A stretch of DNA of 64,000 nucleotides, from contig NC_021184.1 of assembly GCF_000233715.2 (NCBI RefSeq), positions 1,458,501 through 1,522,500 on the forward strand. Direction: 5' to 3'. The notes below the pieces were generated by a model that made no database searches, had not been told where the DNA came from, and saw only the letters and a program-made list of their open reading frames with translations. This DNA comes from Desulfoscipio gibsoniae DSM 7213 (GTDB lineage: Bacteria; Bacillota; Desulfotomaculia; Desulfotomaculales; Desulfallaceae). Shown piece after piece: positions 32,282-43,157 of this stretch. The stretch's first letter is position 1. The number at the start of each line of letters is the position of its first letter. The translations under genes and the position numbers were made by a program.

Positions 32282-35200
32282 ATGAGGTCATAAGCTCTAA
32301 TGAACAGCTTATTGCCAAAATTAACGAAGTTTTAAAAGAAAAAAACGACAGAAATATCGATATCATTAACGATAAATTAACTTTGTCCGTGTTTGGAGAA
32401 CTTTCCAAAAGCCTCAAGAATGTCAAACGCATCAACTTTATTATTCGCAATATGGCGTATGTCCCCACCGGGCATGAACTCCCCCGCGAATTTGAGATTG
32501 AAAACAATTCGACTACTGACCTCTTATTCAATTCCTACGATATTGTTCAGAAAAACAAGCTAAAACATTTTTCCAGAGCCAAATCCATGCATGATTTTAT
32601 CAAGCAGCATGTCAATGTAAGGAAAGTAAAAGAATCGGACAAGGTTACCGGCAATATCATAATGATTGATGATGAGATTGCGATCCAAGGGACTTCATCA
32701 CTCGAAATATCAAGAAAGACCAAACGGGGCGAATTGGCACCAATTCATTTTAATTCTCCTGTGACCGAGAAAGTACAGCTTGAACATTTCAAGCGGTTGT
32801 TTAACATTATCTGGAACAATAACGATTATACAGAGGATTTCAAAGAACAATTGCTGGAAAGCCTAAGTTATGTGTATAAAGACTATTCCCCTGAATTTAT
32901 TTATTACTTTACCTTAAAAGAGATTTTTGGCAGTCAGTTGGATAGCGGTGTGGAACGCTTCGAGAAGGATAAAACTGGCTTTAAAAAGTCGGTAATTTGG
33001 AATAGCCTGTATGACTTTCAGAAGGACGCTGTCGCTTCCGCCATCCAGAAAATCAATAAGTATAATGGTTGTATCATTGCCGATAGCGTAGGCTTGGGGA
33101 AAACATTTGAAGCGTTAGGTGTTATCAAATACTTCGAACTTCGGGAAGATAATGTATTGGTTCTATGTCCTGCCAAGCTCTATGACAATTGGGATTCCTT
33201 TAAAAACCCTTATGTCGATAATGCTTTTGTTAAGGATAATTTTAATTATAAAATTCTCTGCCATACGGATTTGACCAGGACAAAGGGGTACTCTCGAAGC
33301 GGGATTGACTTGTCCCGGGTAAATTGGAGCAACTTTGACTTGGTAGTTATTGACGAGTCCCATAACTTCCGCAACCGTAACGAAGATCTGGATCATATGA
33401 GTCGTTACACAAAATTGATGGACGATATTATTAAAAAAGGACATGGTACCAAGGTCTTGATGTTATCGGCGACGCCCGTTAATAATTCCTTAACGGATCT
33501 AAAAAATCAAATCAGTATAATTACGGTCGATCGGGATTTTGCCTTTGAAGAAGTAAATATACCCAGTATTTCAAGCTTGTTGAGAAGGGCACAAAAGGAA
33601 ATCAATGCTTGGGTGGGCACCGAAGAACGCAATAAGAATGATCTTTTGGACAAGCTTCCCGCCGATTTTTATAAGCTCCTGGAGATGCTGACGATTTCGC
33701 GCAGCAGGAAGCATATCACAGGTTACTATGGTAATAGCAACTTTAGTAAATTCCCGGAAAAGTTGCCTCCTGAGACGTATTATCCTGAAATAGATACCGA
33801 AGAACGACTACTAAAATTTGATGAAACCAATGAGATATTGGAGTCCTTAAAACTGGCCGTATACTCTCCAATGAAATACATTAAGTCGGAGTATAAGGAA
33901 TATTACCGCAAAAAATTCCAGACTATCTATGGTGACAGGGTGGTATTTTATCACGAAAATCGTGAACTGATTGCCGCTCGCCTGCATCGCTTTAATTTAT
34001 TTAAACGTCTGGAAAGCTCAGTTTTTGCTTTCAAAGAAACCATTCGTAGGCTTATTGACCGGATAGATAGTTATATCAATACAATTTCACAGTGTAAATC
34101 AGGGGAAGTTGAACTTGAAGGGGAGGAATACATTGAAGACGATACGACGTTGGATTATAAATATGAAATTAAAGTGGAACATCTGATCGCCGGCGATTTT
34201 TTAGAAGATTTATATTACGATAAGGAAATTTTAGATACCTTATACAAGAATGTTTTGGAGGTACTTGACGGGAAAAGAGATGCCAAACTAAAGAAGTTAG
34301 AAGATATTATCATCGAGAAGATCACCCGGGCCCCTTACAATGCGGGAAATCGTAAAATGCTAATTTTCTCAGCGTTTACCGATACAGCGAATTACTTATA
34401 CGACTGCATTGGCAAAGAGCTGGCCCAGAATGGGATAAACATAGCATGTATAACCGGGTCGGGTGAGCCCAGAACCACTATGAAGAATGTAAGGTGTGAA
34501 TATAATACCATACTGCGGCATTTTTCACCGCTTTCTAAAATTGGCGAAGAGCTTCCCAGACAGGAGCAGATTGATGTCGTGATTGCCACAGACTGTATTT
34601 CAGAGGGACAAAACTTACAGGATTGCGATACCGTGATCAACTATGACATCCAATGGAATCCAGTTGTCCTTATCCAGCGGTTTGGTCGAATTGATCGTAT
34701 AGGTAGTAAAAATGAACGGATTGCCATGATTAACTTTTTCCCCAATTTGGCACTTAACGACTATTTACAGCTGGAACAGAGAGTCAAAGGCAAAATGACA
34801 GCTGTCAATCTAACGGCAACCGGTGAGGAAGATTTCCTTTCACCCGAGATGAACGATTTTATGTTTCGTAAAAAGCAGCTTGAACGCCTGCAAAATGAGG
34901 TTGTAGAAATTGAAGAGTTAAATGATAATATCTCTCTGACAGACCTAAATATGAACGATTATATATATGAGCTATCCTCATATATCAAGGAAAACCCTGA
35001 AATTATGCGAATTCCCCGGGGTGTTCACTCGGTTGCCGGTGGGGAAAAGAAAGGCTGCTTATTCTGTTTCAAGCACCAGAATGAAGATGCCAAACCGGCC
35101 AGCGAAAGCTCACTTTACCCCTATTACGTTATGTATATCAGTAATAAGGGTGAGATTTATTATGGTAATGCGAATGCCCGTGAAGCTCTTAAGGAATTCA

Positions 35201-35445
35201 GAAAAATTGCGTATGGCAAGTCAAACCCTGACCCGCAATTGGTTAAGAAGTTTAATAAGAAGACCAAGAATGCCGATGATATGTCTTTTTATTCCCAGCT
35301 GCTGAATAAAGCGATAGCGGTCATTCAGGGAGATGAAGATAAAAAAGCAGAACAATCGATATTTGATTTTGGCGGTTATAATAACGACTTTGCCAATTCC
35401 AGCACTGATGATTTTGAGCTGATATCTTTCCTGGTTGTGGAATAG
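32278..35445 (+). CDS. SNF2-type helicase of a type III restriction cassette
   Basis: 1055 residues. An N-terminal region of about 220 residues precedes the helicase core. Motif I is ADSVGLGKTFEALG, motif II DESH (VVIDESHNFRN), motif III LSATPVNN and motif VI QRFGRIDRIG, as in SNF2-family translocases. A long charged insertion lies between the two RecA lobes. A C-terminal region has CLFCFKHQN and a bound-substrate-like domain. GGGAGG lies eight bases before the ATG at 32278. Followed after 10 bp by DUF4391, mod and res; the helicase is probably a translocase that cooperates with the restriction complex. Confidence 0.88.
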   Translation: MNEVISSNEQLIAKINEVLKEKNDRNIDIINDKLTLSVFGELSKSLKNVKRINFIIRNMAYVPTGHELPREFEIENNSTTDLLFNSYDIVQKNKLKHFSRAKSMHDFIKQHVNVRKVKESDKVTGNIIMIDDEIAIQGTSSLEISRKTKRGELAPIHFNSPVTEKVQLEHFKRLFNIIWNNNDYTEDFKEQLLESLSYVYKDYSPEFIYYFTLKEIFGSQLDSGVERFEKDKTGFKKSVIWNSLYDFQKDAVASAIQKINKYNGCIIADSVGLGKTFEALGVIKYFELREDNVLVLCPAKLYDNWDSFKNPYVDNAFVKDNFNYKILCHTDLTRTKGYSRSGIDLSRVNWSNFDLVVIDESHNFRNRNEDLDHMSRYTKLMDDIIKKGHGTKVLMLSATPVNNSLTDLKNQISIITVDRDFAFEEVNIPSISSLLRRAQKEINAWVGTEERNKNDLLDKLPADFYKLLEMLTISRSRKHITGYYGNSNFSKFPEKLPPETYYPEIDTEERLLKFDETNEILESLKLAVYSPMKYIKSEYKEYYRKKFQTIYGDRVVFYHENRELIAARLHRFNLFKRLESSVFAFKETIRRLIDRIDSYINTISQCKSGEVELEGEEYIEDDTTLDYKYEIKVEHLIAGDFLEDLYYDKEILDTLYKNVLEVLDGKRDAKLKKLEDIIIEKITRAPYNAGNRKMLIFSAFTDTANYLYDCIGKELAQNGINIACITGSGEPRTTMKNVRCEYNTILRHFSPLSKIGEELPRQEQIDVVIATDCISEGQNLQDCDTVINYDIQWNPVVLIQRFGRIDRIGSKNERIAMINFFPNLALNDYLQLEQRVKGKMTAVNLTATGEEDFLSPEMNDFMFRKKQLERLQNEVVEIEELNDNISLTDLNMNDYIYELSSYIKENPEIMRIPRGVHSVAGGEKKGCLFCFKHQNEDAKPASESSLYPYYVMYISNKGEIYYGNANAREALKEFRKIAYGKSNPDPQLVKKFNKKTKNADDMSFYSQLLNKAIAVIQGDEDKKAEQSIFDFGGYNNDFANSSTDDFELISFLVVE

Positions 35446-35455
35446 GGGGATTACG

Positions 35456-36184
35456 ATGCTATCCATACCAGGCAAATACGAAATAAACAAGGAATTTGCG
35501 CTGAAAACCTTTATCTCTGCTGACTTGACACCAAAAGAGAAAAAACGATTCAGGGAAGTTGTGGAAGCAGTGCAGCTTTCTTATCAAATCGCCGGCGAGG
35601 ATATTCCCTCTCTGGTAAATGAAGAGTATGACTGCCAGGTCATCTTGTTTTTCAGTGTGCAGTTAACGGTGCTCAAAAATGCGATTTTCATTGGCAATAT
35701 TATACAAAGGCTTGTTAAGCCCTTATGCCTAATTCGGTTTTATGATTATACCAATCATGAAATCTATTGCTTTTGTCATAAACGCTTAAACCTGCAAGAC
35801 AGAACCCAGATAGTCATAGAAGATACGGTGTATTCTGCACCTGCATCAATGCAGTTTAGAGATGAAATAAATACCTTGATACATGAATACATAGAATTTG
35901 ACAGAATTCAAAACAGAGGCAACAAACTGGATTTTTACCTTGAAATGATGATCAAAACTTATATCACATCTAATTTAAATTTATGGTCCGGGGTAAGACA
36001 ATTACTTGTCTCCAGGGTGTGGTATAATCGCCCTGATATGTTAAAACTCTATTCTCAGCTAAAGAGGGTAGCACAGTTAAAAAAAGAACAAAAGTCTGCC
36101 AGGACAGTGGCCCAAAACGCACAGATAAATGGGGAATTAAAACGGCTGTATAGTGAGTTTGCCAAATATATTGAGTGCGTTTAG
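35456..36184 (+). CDS. DUF4391-type protein of the restriction cassette
   Basis: 242 residues from the ATG at 35456 (GGGGGA upstream; the frame opens earlier inside the helicase end). A mixed alpha/beta protein with a basic C-terminal helix (LYSQLKRVAQLKKEQKSARTVAQ). It matches the DUF4391 group, which is repeatedly found between a helicase and a type III methyltransferase gene. Biochemical role unknown; an adaptor or DNA-binding subunit is a reasonable guess. Tightly spaced with both neighbours. Confidence 0.75.
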   Translation: MLSIPGKYEINKEFALKTFISADLTPKEKKRFREVVEAVQLSYQIAGEDIPSLVNEEYDCQVILFFSVQLTVLKNAIFIGNIIQRLVKPLCLIRFYDYTNHEIYCFCHKRLNLQDRTQIVIEDTVYSAPASMQFRDEINTLIHEYIEFDRIQNRGNKLDFYLEMMIKTYITSNLNLWSGVRQLLVSRVWYNRPDMLKLYSQLKRVAQLKKEQKSARTVAQNAQINGELKRLYSEFAKYIECV

Positions 36185-36197
36185 GAGGATGAAGGTA

Positions 36198-36526
36198 ATG
36201 GAGTTCAAGAAAATACAAAAGGGGATATTTGACCCGGTAAGTGAAAATGTAAAAAAGCTGGCCGACTTATTTCCGTCCGTTGTTAAAGATGGACAAGTCG
36301 ATTTTGAGGCTTTAAAAAATGAATTGGGCGAATTCGAAACGGTTAGTGATAAATTATCTGAACGCTATGAGCTTGGGTGGGCTGGGAAAGAGGATGCCAA
36401 ACGTCTTACTACTGCAGATGTTGTAGGTAGGACGCTTAAATATGTTCCGGAGGATAGTAAAAGTGCAGATATTACCGAGAATCTATATATCGAGGGGGAT
36501 AATCTTGAAGTTTTGAAGCTATTTCG
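36198..36526 (+). pseudogene. mod: Type III methyltransferase (mod), 5' fragment
   Basis: Starts at the ATG at 36198 with AGGAGG upstream. About 110 codons encode the N-terminal part of a type III Mod protein: KLADLFPSVVKDGQVDFEALK, ERYELGWAGKEDA and LYIEGDNLEVLKLF. The frame then enters the insertion sequence at 36527 and stops nine bases later. The next residues of the protein (RNSYYSKIKMIYIDPPYNTG) continue at 38187, after the IS, in the same phase once one 8-bp target copy is removed. Confidence 0.93.
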
Positions 36527-38186
36527 GGCTTGCTGAACCGAACTTATTTTAATTAAAACAGTATAATAACGGTTCTTGAAAACCCAGATTATACCGAAAC
36601 AGACGCCGCATAAAAAAGAACAAAAGAACACGGAGCCTACGTTCCAAATTCATTACTAGGAACTGCAGGCAGATCACGCTTTCGGCGGTCTCTTTTAGAC
36701 GTGCCATAATACGTGCCAATCCATAGCGACGCTTGCCTTCTCCGAATTTCGCTTCTACAGCATTGCGTTCGCTGGCATCTTGCCGTTCTATGCGTCTCTG
36801 TTCTCTCTGTAGTACTTTATCAATCAGTGGTCTTCCTAGCCGTGGTCCACTGAGCCGTATGTTATATCTATCGCAGAAGCGCAGGTTTTCCCTATTCCGG
36901 TATATTTTGTCTGCCTGAACGGCTTCAGGGTAGTACCCGTACTTTTGGCGGTAATATTCCACCGATTCTTGCAAGGTTACTCCTTCATTGAAGGCATCCC
37001 AACTCAGCGTTTCCACGAAGGCGTAGCCATCTACCATACTGATAGCGACTTTCGCGCCGAACTCGACATCAGCCGTGGCCTTACCTCGGACAATGGGACG
37101 CACATGCGGCTGGCTGATGCTTACAATGCGATCATTTATCTTGTGTTTGCGGTAGGTATACATATGGAGTTGTTGTTCATAGACCATACGTATGGTGCGC
37201 AATGTATCCTGTTGTTTCTGACTCAGACCATGACTATCACCGGCCATAGCTAGTAGGCGGTCTACAGCACTTAGGTTGCGCCTCACATAGCGCAGCTGCT
37301 TGCCGATGGCTTTTCGGATAGCTTTTTTACCAGGCTTTCTGTTGTGAACAATGTTAAGGTAGGCTTTACGAGCTATTTGACGATAAGTACGTGGTCTTCT
37401 ACCTGGCTTACCAAGAGTCTTGTGCACGAGATCGATAATGTTATCCAACTTCTCCCTAGCTTCGTTAAGCAAGGATAAGTCAGTGGGGTAGCGTATGTCT
37501 GCCGGGGCGCAGGTGGCATCCAAGATGAGTTTGCCTTTGTTTGCCGGATATACCTCAAAAGAAGAGGCTTTGCTTTTTGGGCTATTTGGTTCTTTCGCGT
37601 GCGTTTTTTTGCCACCTGAAGGTGGTTTAGGCTTGTTGTCATCGTCCTTCTTTTGCTCTTCCGCTTTCTTGGCGGCACGACAGATTTCTTCGTTGATATC
37701 TTTTAGGGTTTCAGAGCCAAAACGCTTACGAAAGTGGACCATTAGTGAAGAATCAAATGGTGGCCGATCATGGTATTCCCTTAGACCGATGAAGTATTGT
37801 AAGTACGGATTCTCAGTGATCTGCTCCACTGTTTCACGGTCACTATAGCCACATTTCTCTTTAATGATTAAGGCACCAAGGGCCATTCTGACGGGTTTAG
37901 CCAACTGTCCACGGTTGCTGGGAAAAAGATTGGCATAGCGTTCTTCGATGCTTTCCCAGGGGATAATTTTAGCTAGTTTTACCCAGCGGTTATCAGCTCT
38001 TAATTTGCCTTCAAAAGGCAATATAAATTCTTCAAGATAATATTGGTTTTCCACTTTACGGAACATATTTTTTGCCTCCAGGTGCACGGTTTTTGCAATC
38101 TTTACCGCATTTTCCATGCATCTTATTTCGACAAATATGCTCCTAAATCCTTGATTTTATTGGGTTTTTGTTTGGTTCAGCAAGTC
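36527..38186. mobile_element. IS element (IS5/IS1182-like) inserted in mod
   Basis: 1660-bp element with imperfect terminal inverted repeats (GGCTTGCTGAACC at the left, GACTTGCTGAACC read inward from the right, 12 of 13 identical). It is flanked by the 8-bp direct repeat CTATTTCG (36519-36526 and 38187-38194). It carries one minus-strand transposase. Removing it with one repeat restores the mod reading frame exactly, which proves the ends. Confidence 0.93.
36549..38117 (-). CDS. DDE transposase of the mod-inserted IS
   Basis: 522 residues. The N-terminal region (NRGQLAKPVRMALGALIIKE, ENPYLQYFIGL) is the DUF772-type domain of IS5/IS1182-group transposases. The DDE core follows: LILDATCAPADIRYPTD, then EAVQADKIYRNRENL, then RNAVEAKFGEGKRRYGL. 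A Lys/Pro-rich linker (about residues 150-190) separates them. The frame is uninterrupted, so the element may still be active. The exact IS subgroup needs an IS database comparison. Confidence 0.9.
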   Translation of the reverse strand: MENAVKIAKTVHLEAKNMFRKVENQYYLEEFILPFEGKLRADNRWVKLAKIIPWESIEERYANLFPSNRGQLAKPVRMALGALIIKEKCGYSDRETVEQITENPYLQYFIGLREYHDRPPFDSSLMVHFRKRFGSETLKDINEEICRAAKKAEEQKKDDDNKPKPPSGGKKTHAKEPNSPKSKASSFEVYPANKGKLILDATCAPADIRYPTDLSLLNEAREKLDNIIDLVHKTLGKPGRRPRTYRQIARKAYLNIVHNRKPGKKAIRKAIGKQLRYVRRNLSAVDRLLAMAGDSHGLSQKQQDTLRTIRMVYEQQLHMYTYRKHKINDRIVSISQPHVRPIVRGKATADVEFGAKVAISMVDGYAFVETLSWDAFNEGVTLQESVEYYRQKYGYYPEAVQADKIYRNRENLRFCDRYNIRLSGPRLGRPLIDKVLQREQRRIERQDASERNAVEAKFGEGKRRYGLARIMARLKETAESVICLQFLVMNLERRLRVLLFFFMRRLFRYNLGFQEPLLYCFN

Positions 38187-39842
38187 CTATTTCGGAATAG
38201 CTACTATAGCAAAATTAAGATGATATATATTGATCCTCCATATAATACAGGTAATGATTTTATATATAAGGACAATTTTTCAATTAGCCAAGAGGAAAAT
38301 GCTGTTTTAGAAGGTGACTTAAATCAAGCTGGGGATAGACTGATAGTTAACCAAAAGAGTAATGGTAGGTATCACTCTAATTGGCTTTCAATGATGTATC
38401 CAAGGTTAAAAGTTGCAAAAGATTTACTAAGGGAAGATGGAGTTATTTTTATAAGTACTGATGATAATGAAGTAAACAATTTAAGAAAATTATGTGATGA
38501 AATTTTTGGACAGGAGAATTTTATAGGCTTATTTATTATTAATTCTTCTCCAAGTGCAATTGATTATGGTCACATAGCCAAGATGCATGATTATGCTCTT
38601 TTTTATGCTAAAAATATGCAGGAAACTACAACACAACAGCTACCTGATGAAAATAAGAATTTTAAATACGTTGATGAAATAGGGCCTTTTAATCTCTACC
38701 CTCTTTATCATGGCAATGTCGCTTTCAATCCTAAAACTAGACCAAATTTGTTTTATCCATTTTATTTAAATCCTTTTAACAAGGATGATAATGGTTTTTA
38801 TGAAATAGGCCTTGAAAAAAAAGATGGTTGGGTTGATGTCTATCCTGTTGTTTCAAAAAAAGACAATATTCAGCATGTTTGGAGATGGAGTAAAATTAAA
38901 GCTATCCCGGAGCTGAATCGTGAAATCGTTGGTTATAAAACAGCAGAAGGTGAATTTAGAATAGTACAAAAAACGAGGCTTACAGGAAAGGTTATACGTT
39001 CCCTGCAAATTGACAAGGAGGTTTCCAGTAGAAGAGGAACTGCAGAAGTTGAAAAGATTTTTGGAAAGAAGTTATTTCCATTTCCAAAACCGATTGAGTT
39101 GATTGAGAGATTTATCAGCATTGGCATGGAAGATAATGATATAATTCTTGACTTTTTCGCTGGTTCGGCAACCACAGCTCATGCCGTTATGCAATTAAAT
39201 GCTAAAGATGGTGGTAACCGCAAGTTTATCATGGTACAACTTCCTGAACCATGTGAAGAAAAAAGCGAAGCGTTTAAAGGTGGTTTTAAAAACATATCTG
39301 AAATTGGAAAAGAACGCATTCGCAAGGCTGGTGAAAAAATAAAAAAAGAAAACAAAGATAAAGTAGATAAAGAAAGCATAGAAAACCTTGATGTAGGCTT
39401 CAAAGTGTTTAGAACGGCTGATACAAACATCCGCTGGTTTAGCGAAGCCATAAAGTCTGATATATTTGATTATGATCAGACCATGTCAGAAAAAGACAAA
39501 CTAGATTTTAACCCAGGCTATACCGATATTGATGTAGTTTATGAGATCCTGTTAAGGCATAGAGATATCCCCCTTTCAACAAATGTCGAGAAGCTATCTT
39601 CAATCGGAGAACGAACCTACATTTTTGCCGATACGGTTGTCGTATGTCTAGAAGAGAACGTCACAGAAACCATTATTGATAAAATTGCGGCCATTGAACC
39701 AATGCCTACAAAGGTTATCTTCCGTGATAGTGCCTTTGAAGATAATATCTCCCTCAAAACCAACAGTATGCTGCGACTTGAAGCCCAGATGAAAAAGAAC
39801 AGTGGGATTGAGAAGAAAGCCTACAGAGTTGAGTTTATTTAA
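38187..39842 (+). pseudogene. mod: Type III methyltransferase (mod), 3' fragment
   Basis: Continues the mod gene after the IS. The catalytic motif DPPYNTG (N6-adenine methyltransferase motif IV) lies at about 38232, and the SAM-binding DFFAGSATTAHAV (motif I) comes later, which is the beta-class order of type III Mod proteins. The C-terminal part (to 39842) carries the domain that recognises Res and DNA. The frame is open throughout; a start inside the fragment would lack the N-terminal region but keep both catalytic motifs. Confidence 0.92.
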
Positions 39843-39856
39843 GGGGGGGTGAAGCT

Positions 39857-42800
39857 ATGTCAAATCGGATTACTTTTCAATTTGATGATAAACTGGATTA
39901 TCAAGAGAAAGCAATTAACTCGGTTGTCGACCTTTTTAAAGGGGTTAGCCGTCAGGATGAGGGGACAATCTACCGGAATATACATCGGATTAAAATGCTC
40001 CATGAAGGTGATCCTGTTCGCAACCCCCAAATTATAAAGGAAGCTAGGCTCTTAAACAACTTGCGTGATGTTCAACTTAAGAATAAGCTCATGCTGGATA
40101 ATGAACTGAAGGATAGAAATTTTACCATTGAAATGGAAACAGGTACAGGGAAAACTTATGTGTATTTGCGTACCATCCTTGAACTAAATAAGATTTATGG
40201 CTTTATAAAGTTTATGATAGTTGTGCCCAGTATTGCAATCAGAAAAGGTGTAGAAAAAAGCATTGATATGTTACAAGAGCATTTCAAGTCTCTTTATGAT
40301 GGACTTGATATTAAGAATCACGCTTTTGTGTATGATTCAAGCACCCCCAAAAAGATCAGCAGCAGTTTCGTAGAAACCAGAGATTTAAGTATTGTGGTCA
40401 TGAATATTCAGGCTTTTAACAAAGACACGAACAAAATTCGTCAATCGGATGAATACGGGCAAATTCTCTGGGAGGATATTAAATATATTAGCCCTATCGT
40501 AATTATCGACGAACCGCAAAAGATTGAAGGATCGGCCAAGAAAAAAAGTGCATCGCTGGAAGCCATTGAAATGATCAAACCGCTATTTATACTGCGTTAT
40601 TCGGCAACACATAAACGGCTATTTAACCAGGTGTATAAGTTGGATTCTTATGATGCTTACCAAAATGATTTGGTTAAAAAGATCGAAGTGAAAACTGTTC
40701 ATGGCACCATACCCAAGGACTACCCTTATGTCCGCTATGTAGAATTTACCAGGGACTTGTATGCCAGGATCGAGATTTTCCACGTAGAGCAGGGTGGGGT
40801 TATCCGTTTACGGCAGTTTAAAGTTCGTGGCGGTGATTCCCTATATGAATGCTCAGGTAATCTTGGGCAATACAAAAATATGATTGTGCAGGAAGATCCG
40901 CATAAACTGAAAAAACTTAAAATCAGTAATTGGGATGAAATACTGGAACTAACGGTTGGCGAAAGCAATATTAATTTTGGGGAAGAAGAAACAATAAGAA
41001 TCCAGATTAGACTTGCCATTAAAAACCACCTGGAGAAACAATATAATATACTCAAAAAAGGCTATAAAATTAAGGTATTAACCCTTTTCTTTATCAATGC
41101 TGTAAATAAATACCGGGATAGCGGGGCTGCCGATGGACGTGGAGAATATTTAAAGATTTTCGATGAGGAGTACACTAAAATTATTGCTGATCCCAAATGG
41201 AATAAAGTATTTAATGAATATCCGGAACTATTTAAACAATACCAGGATGTTCAAAAAGTGCGCGAGGGTTATTTTGCTATAGACAAGCATAAAAAAGCCG
41301 TTGAGATTGAAAACTGGGATAGCATTATGGATGAACAGAAGCTCAAAGCCAAATCACAAGAGGATATAGATAGGGGAATTGAACTGATATTGGAGAAAAA
41401 GGACGAACTGATCTCCTTTGATGAACCATTGACCTTTATCTTCTCTCATTCCGCCCTTCGTGAAGGTTGGGATAACCCCAATGTATTTACAATGTGTACC
41501 CTGAAGAAAAGCGGTTCCGACATTGCTAAAAAACAAGAGATCGGTAGAGGCTTACGCCTTCCTGTTGATATTAACGGGAACCGGATTAAAGACAGTGAAG
41601 TTGCCGAATTGACCATTGTCGCCAATGATCATTATGACCATTTTGCGGCGGCGCTGCAGCAGGACTTTAATGATCATTCGGGATTTAATAAAGATGAAGT
41701 TACGATTGACGTAATTTATAGCACCCTCACAGAAGCCGGGGTTCCAGAGAATAAGGTGATGGAGGTTGCTGAAGTCTTTAGAAATGAGCTAATTCAATGT
41801 AAGATAACCAATAAAGAAGGCCTCTTGACGAAAGAAGCCAAGCAAATCGAGAACATCAACTTTAACAATGAGACGCTTCAAGAGCACAGTAAGATGATTA
41901 AAGCAAAGTTTATAGATGCCATGCGCAAGAAAGGCACCAAGAAAATCCCAATTAAAAATGGGGATGAAGAACCTGTTGTAAACGGTAAGAACAGCTATAT
42001 TTCGGAAGAATACTTTAAAAAACTCTTAAAAGAATTAAGCGCAAGAATGTCCAAACGTACTATGTACCAAGTGAATATTGATAGTGCTGCATTTATAAAA
42101 GCGTGTGTTCTTGAGCTAAATGAAAAACTCAAATACAGGAACATTAAGCATGAGTATGTAATTGAGTCGGGTAAAGCCGATTTTGACGAATTAAGGAAGT
42201 TCAAAATGTCTGAGGCCTCGGCACAAAAAATGTTTGAAGAACTGGAGGGTATGGATACCCGGAAGAGTGAATTCGAGATTATCAATTACATCATGTACCA
42301 CACCATGCTGCCCCGCCTGGCTATTTATAAGATTATTTCAGGTCTCGAGAAAAAGAATTTGCTTCAAAACCAGGATATCCTTGACCAGGTGACTCAAGGA
42401 ATAAAAGCCAAACATACAGAATTTATGGCTGACGGCGATATTAAATATGAAGTTATTGATGGTTATGTTTTTGAAGAATCAACCATATTTGAAACAGAAC
42501 AGATTGACAGGGCAATGCTTGATGATGTATCAAATCTCGTCTTTAAAACTAATGCTAACAATCGTAGGGCAGTTAATATGTATTATAAGTTTGATAGCAA
42601 AGGTGAACTGGAGTTTGCTAAGAGGCTTGAGTCTGACGAGGAGGTACTTCTTTATACCAAACTCAAAAAAGGCGGATTTGTCATAGATACACCCTACGGA
42701 GCATATTCCCCTGACTGGGCAGTAATTCGCAAGGGAAGCGAAGGTATCGCCAGACTATTCTTCATTGTTGAAACAAAGATCGACAAGGACGAAAAGGATC

Positions 42801-42925
42801 TAAGCGGAGTCGAAAAAACAAAGATAAAATGTGGAAAGCTTCATTTTAAAGCAGTTGCTGATGACGTAGAATTTAAGCAGGCGAGAAACTACGATGATTT
42901 TTTAGAGAAAATTGGGGCTAAATAA
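39857..42925 (+). CDS. res: Type III restriction enzyme Res subunit
   Basis: 1022 residues. The superfamily 2 helicase core begins with Walker A ETGTGKT (about residue 96). It continues with DEP (IVIIDEPQKIEG) as motif II, RYSATH as motif III and QEIGRGLRLP as motif VI. The C-terminus carries a PD-(D/E)xK nuclease (YSPDWAVIR followed by IVETK). Type III Res translocates or diffuses on DNA and cuts 25-27 bp from the site, but only together with Mod. GGGGGG lies seven bases before the ATG, 15 bp after mod. Intact. Confidence 0.93.
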   Translation: MSNRITFQFDDKLDYQEKAINSVVDLFKGVSRQDEGTIYRNIHRIKMLHEGDPVRNPQIIKEARLLNNLRDVQLKNKLMLDNELKDRNFTIEMETGTGKTYVYLRTILELNKIYGFIKFMIVVPSIAIRKGVEKSIDMLQEHFKSLYDGLDIKNHAFVYDSSTPKKISSSFVETRDLSIVVMNIQAFNKDTNKIRQSDEYGQILWEDIKYISPIVIIDEPQKIEGSAKKKSASLEAIEMIKPLFILRYSATHKRLFNQVYKLDSYDAYQNDLVKKIEVKTVHGTIPKDYPYVRYVEFTRDLYARIEIFHVEQGGVIRLRQFKVRGGDSLYECSGNLGQYKNMIVQEDPHKLKKLKISNWDEILELTVGESNINFGEEETIRIQIRLAIKNHLEKQYNILKKGYKIKVLTLFFINAVNKYRDSGAADGRGEYLKIFDEEYTKIIADPKWNKVFNEYPELFKQYQDVQKVREGYFAIDKHKKAVEIENWDSIMDEQKLKAKSQEDIDRGIELILEKKDELISFDEPLTFIFSHSALREGWDNPNVFTMCTLKKSGSDIAKKQEIGRGLRLPVDINGNRIKDSEVAELTIVANDHYDHFAAALQQDFNDHSGFNKDEVTIDVIYSTLTEAGVPENKVMEVAEVFRNELIQCKITNKEGLLTKEAKQIENINFNNETLQEHSKMIKAKFIDAMRKKGTKKIPIKNGDEEPVVNGKNSYISEEYFKKLLKELSARMSKRTMYQVNIDSAAFIKACVLELNEKLKYRNIKHEYVIESGKADFDELRKFKMSEASAQKMFEELEGMDTRKSEFEIINYIMYHTMLPRLAIYKIISGLEKKNLLQNQDILDQVTQGIKAKHTEFMADGDIKYEVIDGYVFEESTIFETEQIDRAMLDDVSNLVFKTNANNRRAVNMYYKFDSKGELEFAKRLESDEEVLLYTKLKKGGFVIDTPYGAYSPDWAVIRKGSEGIARLFFIVETKIDKDEKDLSGVEKTKIKCGKLHFKAVADDVEFKQARNYDDFLEKIGAK

Positions 42926-43157
42926 CATAGCACCGCCGCTAGTGTTTGCAATACGTTTTAATCTAGGACGTGTTGAAACGGGTTTTATTTCTCTCAATAG
43001 CCCCGTGGCACACTTTTATAAGCAACCCATTCCTCTTTAGGTGCTCTTACTACTTTACTAACTCCACTAGCTGCAAAAGATTTGGAATACGATGTGTCCC
43101 AATAGATTAAAAATTGTAAACCCTTAACCATGTGGAGATGTTACAGGAGAGTGAAAA

